From NCBI GenBank assembly GCA_963978905.1, contig OZ022261.1, positions 21,449,686-21,513,685 on the forward strand: a stretch of 64,000 nucleotides of DNA. Direction: 5' to 3'. Below are positions 57,789-64,000 of the stretch, in pieces; position 1 is the first letter of the stretch, and each line of letters begins with the position of its first letter. This DNA comes from Trichostrongylus colubriformis. Its lineage: Eukaryota > Nematoda > Chromadorea > Rhabditida > Trichostrongylidae. The position numbers were made by a program, and so were the translations under genes. Below the pieces are notes generated by a model. It searched no databases. It was not told the DNA's origin and worked only from the letters and a program-made list of their open reading frames with translations.

Positions 57789-58687
57789 TTAGGTTGATTC
57801 ATAATAAATCGGACAAATGGTACTGATGATTTCTAGAGATCATAACTCAGTAACGAATTAACGAAAATGGACGCGCGAGGTACCATTGGAATGAGTATGA
57901 CAAGCTCTTCAAAGTACCGCAAAATAATCACTCCAAAGTAAATTCATTCCGCCACAATGCCGCACGATTTCAAGCGGTCCAGAGACCACATCCGCAACGT
58001 CATACTATTTATATCGCTATCTGGCCAGGAACCCGCGGATATCGGCAGACGGCTGATAGAAGTTCACAAGGAGCATGCCCCCGGCAGAAGTACACTGTAG
58101 TTGTAGCATTCGAAGTTTGCGTCAGGCGACTATTCCATCGAAGACGAAAACCGCGGTTGGTGGAGCGTACACGGCGTACAGTGCTGGGAGCTGCTCGATG
58201 AAGGTACCACAGTATCCGCCGACGTCTACGTTCGTCAATTACGAGAATAGAAGGCCAATGTCCAAAGTTCGCTACGGCGGAGGTCACATGTCTACTTCCA
58301 GCACGACAACGTGTCTACTTCCACAGACCGCACTTCGCAAGATCGACCAAGGCCGAGCTGCTGTCGTACAGTTGGACCGTACTTCTATACCCACCGTACT
58401 CCCCAGCCCTGGCCCCTTCAGATTTCCACCTTTTCTCCCACAGCCAACGCCACCTGGACGGCCAAGACTTCAAAACTCGCGACGAGGTCAAGACGGCACT
58501 CGGCAACTTCTTCGAGCTCCAGCTTCCGGCCTTCTGGAGCAAGGGCATCCATGATCTGCCTATACCGTGGCAGAAGGTCATCGATAAAGATGGAGTATAT
58601 TTCAAGTGAATCCCTGCTGTCGTAAAAAAGTTGTACGACAATGATTAAAATTGGTCAATTTGTCCGATTTATTACGAATCAACCTAA
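57789..58687 (+). mobile_element. Mariner element B, nested, internally deleted
   Basis: 899 bp; termini TTAGGTTGATTCATAATAAA and complement TTTATTACGAATCAACCTAA; TA duplicated at 57787-57788 and 58688-58689. Transposase pieces: SGQEPADIGRRLIEVHKEHA (58020s), GDYSIEDENRG, then a jump to WWSVHGVQCWELLDEGTTVS (58150s) and YPPYSPALAPSDFHLF (58390s), ending KVIDKDGVYFK. Roughly 350 bp are missing between the HTH and catalytic parts, removing the first catalytic Asp. The third Asp (SDFHLF) is intact. Confidence 0.9.
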
Positions 58688-59001
58688 TACTATAACTCAG
58701 CTTAAACACAAGTTTATCAATCGAAGTAAAAACCATCCACAATCTTCACAACTTCCTATACATTTGCTCCTGATCACAACAGTGAGACTCTGCTGTGACT
58801 GGCTGACCACGTTGCAAGAATTTATAATGGATTACACCTTTACAACACCACCACACAGTTATCATAACCTTTTTAGGGTGAAGGTCGGGTTTAGGAAAAG
58901 TTTTTTGATTAGCATCCTTATCTATACAGACTAATCCCCGTTTCCTGTTATCATAAAGAACCCATTTTTCATCTACAGTTATAATACGGTTTACAAATGG
59001 C

Positions 59002-59421
59002 TCATTTATAGTAAACTAGGAGGTTGGAGCAGGTGTCGAAACGTGCCAGACGCTGCTCATCGGTCAGCTCATGAGGCACCCACTTCAACATCTTCTTCAC
59101 CTTGCCGATTTCCAACAAGTGTCTGGCCACTGCAGAGTAATGTACGCCTGGGTCCTCTGCTGACGTTCGAATATTCGTTTCCGGATATGCTTTGACGGCT
59201 CTCCTTAAATCTTCATCATCAAGCGACGACCTGCGGCCGCGACCCGAGTTCTCTTCGAGATCAAAATCACCAGAAGCAAATTTTTTAGACCAGAGCTCCA
59301 CTGAACCTTCGCAAGGACAATTCCTGCCAAAAACACTGCTGAGATTACGGGCTGCCTCCGCTGCAGAGTGTCCCAATTTAAATTCGTAAAGCATGATGAC
59401 TCGATAGTCGCGTCGGTTCAT
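59002..59421 (-). pseudogene. Mariner A' transposase, N-terminal part
   Basis: 139 codons: MNRRDYRVIMLYEFKLGHSA...GRGRRSS...WVPHELTDEQRLARFDTCSN, nearly the same as element A. A stop (TAG) follows YYK near 59002; the reading resumes with NEPFVNRIITVDEKW-like sequence. This copy keeps a more standard first catalytic motif (VDEKWVLYDNRKR) than element A, but lacks the rest of the catalytic core. Confidence 0.85.
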
Positions 59422-60091
59422 GATTATACGCAGCCCTCTAAAAGGCCAGCTGGAACAATTAGAGCGACATTCCTAGAAGTTTTTGAAAGAGCAGAAAAAA
59501 CCTACCAAATGGAATGCTTGGCTTTCCTTGAAGTGGAATAGATCAGGATAACAAATCTACTTATTTACACATACCTTGAAATCGAAATTGATTTTGCGAC
59601 AGCCTAATATTTGATTGACAATGCCGAGAATCCGGATGACTATGCGGTTTTCCCTCGTCCATTGACGCTTTAACATTGTTTACTCACAGTCAGTCCAATC
59701 CATTAAGGGTTATCCCTATACGTTCATTCGGAATCATCGTAAGGGTGAATGGTATGACACACATCAGCCACCTCTCATAATCGATAACTTTAGCATGAGA
59801 CGTTCATTTGGGTTTATTCGCTCCCCTCACATCCTTATTTTTAATTTCCCTTCACTGCTGCACAGGCTACCCTCATCAGCATCTTAGGAGACGCCGACTT
59901 TATACATTATTGTCGATTCATTGAGATGATTGGTCATGGCTGTCAAATTATTTCCCTAAAGCCGAGGAATCATAGGGATACCCGCGTCCCGATGCAAAGG
60001 TATGGATGTACTACTGTTGTCCTTAACCAAAGCGGTGATCTCCAAAAATGCAATGCAGAAAGAGCTCGCGCGGAATCGCGGAGTCTCATAA

Positions 60092-60326
60092 GGCCGCGGT
60101 CATACTTTGCGTTGTCCGCGGCAGGGCGTGGCCGCGTATCTTGCGTCTCCACACTGCCTCGTTGCCTGCGTCATCTCTGCACCTCCCCCGTGCCACTCTC
60201 TCTCGCTGCCTGTGAGAGAGAGTGGCACGGGGGAGGTGCAGAGATGACGCAGGCAACGAGGCAGTGTGGAGACGCAAGATACGCGGCCACGCCCTGCCGC
60301 AGACAACGCAAAGTATGACCGCGGCC
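60092..60326. mobile_element. Near-perfect hairpin MITE, TAA duplication
   Basis: Arms of about 113 bp, starting GGCCGCGGTCATACTTTGCG, almost fully complementary (one mismatch noticed, TCCGCGG against TCTGCGG), around a GCTGCCTGT spacer. Flanked by TAA at 60089-60091 and 60327-60329. Same family as 46640-46813. The near-perfect arms suggest recent origin. Long frames across it on both strands are artefacts of symmetry. Confidence 0.9.
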
Positions 60327-61146
60327 TAATCGGACGGACGATGTAAAGAATCGCGTGGCGCGATGCCGGCCGTGTGCCATTAAAGGAACCGGAAGGGGGT
60401 CTGAAACAAGGGGAAGATGCAAGGAAATGAACATTTTGTAAAGAACACTCAAGGTTAGAAGCGGTAATAGGCGAAAAAACCCGGACTCAAAAGCGCGACG
60501 CTCGGTGTGTATTCGCATCCCATTCGCATCAGCGCATCCATTCCGAGTTGTCCGCTGTAGGAGACGGGCCGTAGGCCAACGTTAGTTGTAGCACCTGACT
60601 CTCAGCGCAGTGGAGTGGCCATTCCTAACTACATAAGCATTCATGTAAGTACATCAAGAAACAATATAAGAAAGAACAAAGTAAAAAGTAAAGGAAAAAC
60701 AAATTTGTTATAGAAACATCTTCTTTTGGCACCATGCCAGGGATTCAAATTGGCGAGTTTGTGCAATGGCGGCCACTTACTCGTCCACACTACGTCTGTT
60801 CTACCGTAAGCCAAAATTATCCCCTTCTGGTGTCTTTAACACACAAAATCGCGTTGCGGCGTTGGCCACGCGACACGGTGGTGCGAACTATGCGCGCACT
60901 ATTGGGAAGCGACAATTTTTTTTCAGTTTCACGACTCTAGTACGCGTCCATATCTAGCACCATTTCATCACACCTCAAACACAGCGTCAAACGCGAATTT
61001 TTTGTCCTAGTAGCACACAACCCGCGATGCCGCATCGGCCCCCGTCCCCCATGTACCCTCTTTACCTTCCTTTCCTTCTTCCACGCTTCTCTTATCTGAT
61101 TCATATATTTCATCTAGGCCATTCTCGAGTGGCTGCAATAGGTCCC

Positions 61147-61216
61147 ACACTTTTCAGGTGTCTTTTCAGCGCTGAGGTGTTATCACCTCAGCGCTGAAAA
61201 GACACCTGAAAAGTGT
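61147..61216. repeat. Perfect 33-bp hairpin
   Basis: Left arm ACACTTTTCAGGTGTCTTTT plus CAGCGCTGAGGTG, loop TTAT (61180-61183), right arm the exact complement. No terminator or transposon context is evident. Confidence 0.9.
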
Positions 61217-62539
61217 AAGACATGTTGAGACTTGATGCCCTTACGTGCTAGGTGTTCCAGTTACTCAATAAGAAGGCCAGTACGGCTTCACATGAAATCC
61301 ATCAAATTAACCGCGTCATCCTAGTATAAAAAACTGACAGTCAGAAAAGCTACAACCACGTAATGACAACAATTTATTGAGTAACAAATTCATCTTCTGT
61401 ATACAAAACGATGAAAACATGTCCTATAACAGTGCATAACCATGCCAAATTGAAGCAAATAAGAGAACATCGTTCGACTGAGAGTTGAAACAAATAATAG
61501 TAGACAACAGACCTTGTGTGCACCCAAGAGACTCACAGCGCGATCACATGAAAACGAAATCGCCTGACTTGCCAGGAACCGCATGGTTTTGGCAATAAAA
61601 TCAAACACGGAAAACTAGAAAGTTGGCACATGAGAGACACGAAACACATGGTTTAGAAAACAAGCCGGATAAATTTCATGCAACTAACTGCAACTATCCA
61701 AAAAATCAGTGCAAGAACACTTTGCGGTGATCAGCTGCAAAATCTAAAGATTGTATAAAAGCACATAATTGTGGGCATGGGAAATTTCTGAAACAAGCAA
61801 GCAAACCAAATTGGAAAGGTTGAGCCACATTCATATTCAGCAAAGCAATCGCAACAATCGCGATCACAACAACATACCCGCGATGCATACCAAGTCAGTC
61901 CGACATGCTGTATCGCGATAGCTATAAGTACGCCAATACCAAATCCCAACGTACACAACAACACGTTTATCGCGAGTCTGCGGTGCGGTTGCGTTGCAAC
62001 AATCGTGATCATTGCGATCGTACGCAAAGTATGACTGCATGATCATGATAAGCAGACCCGACAAGGCTGTCATGATAGATAAATGGCTCAAAACGATAAA
62101 CGGAACAAAGGTCATCGTACGGTAAATTCTCAGAGAGTTAGCTTGAGTCCTCCGTGGAGAATACTAGCAAAATTCGGATAGCAGTTGAAAGAGATTTATA
62201 GCCCATGCGCGAGTGAAATCCTCTTATGAGAAAGTTTTAAGATAGGCACTGGCAATGCGAATGGCTGTAAAACTGACAAGAAAGTATATCGCAAAAATTC
62301 GAAATATCAATAAATTGGCACACGGATTTGCTAGTATCACTAACATTCACAATGAGATCGAGTAACTCAGAGATAAAAATGAGCATTTAAAACAAAAGTG
62401 TCAACAGCTGACAAAGTAAGAAGGCACACATCAGGAAAGAATGAAATTGCACTTGCAGAATAAATCAAGAGAGGTACTGTAGTGGGAAAACCAGTAATAC
62501 GATACGACTTAATTTGGCGTCAAGCTTTTTGGTCTCACG

Positions 62540-64000
62540 TCAACTGATGCCCTTTTCGAGATACAGGCATCTAAAAAACGGAACAATTTCAGTGAAACAA
62601 TAGTGGAATGATATTGCATGAGGTTCCACTAAGTCAAAGGAAGGAGAATTAGACATCGGTTTACTGGGCAGAACCATTCTTATGAATAGCGTTACTGCAA
62701 TACTCACGAACCAGCTCGCGCTGCTCTTATTACTGAATTCCGCAACAAAATAGTAAAGCTCTGGTGTGATGGAGAAGAAGCCGATGCGCCGCAAAATCAT
62801 TGGCACTAATTCCGCTCCGCGCAACCGCACTCCCCGCTCTCAGAGATTTCGCGACGCCGCACTAGCCCCCTTCATTACAAATTCGTCAAACTGCAGGAAG
62901 ATCTCACCCTACCAGAAGATAAAGACTTTTGTCATGTTCTAGATTTTCTACGATGGCGATTTCCATGTACTTAGTTATACCCCTGATGTCATCACCTTGC
63001 ATTTCGTTGAACTGAAGTTTGAATGGACGAATGGAATTCACCTGCAATCACATCCGAGCACAGGACACTCATCCTCTTTTTCGAACCACGAAATCACATG
63101 TTTCATGTGTCCTCCATGACTACACATCTGTAAAGCAGCAATACGTAAAACGCATTGCCATGTTTCATGCAACACAGTTTTGATTTCTATGAGCAGCAAC
63201 TCCGTAAACGATTGTGGGTAAAACCAATGCCGGCATTACATCTTTTTATAGATGGGTAACATATATCAAACGAAAAGTTACAATTAGTACATCCTTATTT
63301 GCATTTTAAGCGATCTTGAAGTTTTTGCCTCAGACCAAGAGCTAATCAAACGAAAACATGGAACGTACCAAACATGTGGAGAACATCATTGAAAACGATC
63401 CCGCTGGATGATCATAGTCATTTACCGGTGTACCATACGACAAACCACAAAGCGAACAACGTGGATAAGATTTTCGGCACTGCGGACACGCACTATCAGG
63501 AGGCCGTTTGATCTGAGCAAGCGTTTCAATAAAATGATTACTGACATATACTTAGGAGTGCGAAGCTATTCTCGGGAAGTGCTATTTTTGACAGCCCAGA
63601 CAAATGAGAAAAGTGTGAGCAAGTCAGGCTGCGTTAACATAAAGCAATACAATCGCCACAACGTACACTTCGTGACCGATGTGTCCGCATGTTCGCTAAC
63701 GTTTGTGTGCTCTAACAGGCAAAAATTCATGAGGTGGGGGCCTCCGTAGCGGGTACGTTGAGGCAGGCAATCGCAATAATTGCGATCGCGCCGCAGGTTA
63801 TGAATGCACCTTAATCTTGGAAACCCAAGGAATGGTATGCAGAATAAAAGCTGTTCAATAATTACATACCTCAGCTTCTGTGCCGCCATCAACTCCGTTA
63901 TAATCGTAGTAAGACTCAGTTGATGGCGTTGCAGCCATAGTGGATATCTCAGAATCAGAGTGGAGCGCCATTGCAGCCATATTACTGCTGATAGATGCAG
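62540..64000 (-). CDS. MIOS: MIOS-like GATOR2 subunit, C-terminal exons (runs off the window)
   Basis: MIOS (Mio/SEA4) is a WD40 and zinc-finger subunit of GATOR2, which activates mTORC1 signalling at the lysosome. Exons, transcript order: 63870-64000 (from beyond the edge; ...SESYYDYNGVDGG-type acidic linker, ends EAE), 63369-63512 (48 codons: CPQCRKSYPRCSLCGLSYGT, PV, ... FSTCL), 63042-63127 (MCSHGGHMKHVISWFEKEDE, CPVLGCDC) and 62540-62570 (RCLYLEKGIS, stop). All phases agree. The Cys/His pattern (CxxC...RC-LC...GTPV...CxxCxHGGHxxH...WF...ECPVxxCxCRC) is that of the MIOS C-terminal zinc-binding module; WDR59 and WDR24 have a shorter final cluster. The assignment of the first listed exon to this gene is likely but rests only on phase and order. 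Confidence 0.8.

Larger units (their letters stand above)
57752..59607 (-). mobile_element. Mariner element A', minus strand, with a nested mariner
   Basis: Termini TTAGGTTGTCGCAAAAC (57752) and the complement ending GCGACAGCCTAA (59607), flanked by TA at 57750-57751 and 59608-59609. Close relative of element A. A second mariner (57789-58687) is inserted near its 3' terminus, and the middle of the transposase is deleted: from the region after AECHCC-like sequence it jumps to the terminal DGFYFD region. Confidence 0.88.
59608..62539. other. Gene-poor region with hairpins
   Basis: Contains the 235-bp hairpin MITE and a perfect hairpin (listed separately). Between 61850 and 62030 motifs like ATCGCGAT and ATTGCGATCG recur, also at 63766-63790; their nature is unclear. 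The 3' untranslated region of the MIOS-like gene is at the right end. Confidence 0.4.

Noticed and set aside
60100..60318. Overlapping frames of 60-130 codons on both strands
   Set aside because: They are mirror readings of the hairpin MITE at 60092-60326.
62716..62830. Minus-strand block (RIGFFSITPELYYFVAEFSN) as a MIOS or receptor exon
   Set aside because: It lies inside the last MIOS intron, its donor leads nowhere in phase, and the MIOS exons join without it.
1..64000. CRISPR arrays, bacterial operons or ribosomal RNA genes
   Set aside because: None seen; gene structure is eukaryotic with spliceosomal introns throughout.

Overview
The window looks like nuclear DNA of a clade V (strongylid, hookworm-like) nematode. 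The genes are split by short introns with TTTCAG-type acceptors. There is a nematode cuticle collagen. The spaces between and inside genes are packed with Tc1/mariner elements, foldback MITEs, Penelope-like retroelements (PLEs), an RTE-type LINE remnant and an LTR element. A 200-N assembly gap lies at 27241-27440. No species can be named from the sequence alone. Exons were found by reading splice sites, phases and protein motifs by eye; no search was run.

Host genes, left to right: (1) cuticle collagen on minus, 4659-8505, its introns holding two MITEs; (2) electron transfer flavoprotein beta subunit (ETFB) on plus, 18637-20221, six exons, lacking a visible first exon and carrying a one-base frameshift, bracketed by inverted copies of a 370-bp repeat; (3) an unrecognised gene on minus, 20885-21538, tail to tail with ETFB; (4) a RhoGDI-like gene on minus, 34726-35172; (5) two unrecognised minus-strand coding pieces at 36349-36591 and 36957-37482; (6) an organic solute transporter alpha (OST-alpha/DUF300) gene on plus, 46151-57173, whose 8.0-kb sixth intron is a transposon nest; (7) the C-terminal part of a MIOS-like GATOR2 gene on minus, 62540 to the right edge.

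Mobile DNA: 9953-15809 is a complete LTR retroelement on the minus strand. It has 452-bp LTRs, a 5-bp GTCAC target duplication, a TATA box in the LTR and a primer-binding site matching tRNA-Gly. An open frame starts inside the LTR and runs through the primer site. The only recognisable internal products are intron-containing CCHC zinc-knuckle (Gag-like) genes; no reverse transcriptase, protease or integrase is visible. An RTE-type reverse transcriptase relic follows (15810-17744). At 24702-30141 is a palindromic Penelope-like array: two intact 615-aa RT/GIY-YIG copies pointing outwards, two partial copies and the assembly gap between them, hammerhead-like motifs near the 3' ends, and a 10-bp direct repeat outside the array. 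A second, decayed PLE family forms another head-to-head pair (50021-54388) inside the OST-alpha intron. One of its copies is split by a 988-bp foldback element with a TTA target duplication, and the other carries a better hammerhead core. Mariner relics follow (54480-55321, 55335-56592). Outside the gene one mariner is nested in another (57789-58687 within 57752-59607).

The most notable findings are the Gag-only LTR element with apparent spliceosomal introns and the repeated head-to-head architecture of two unrelated PLE families with ribozyme-like termini.
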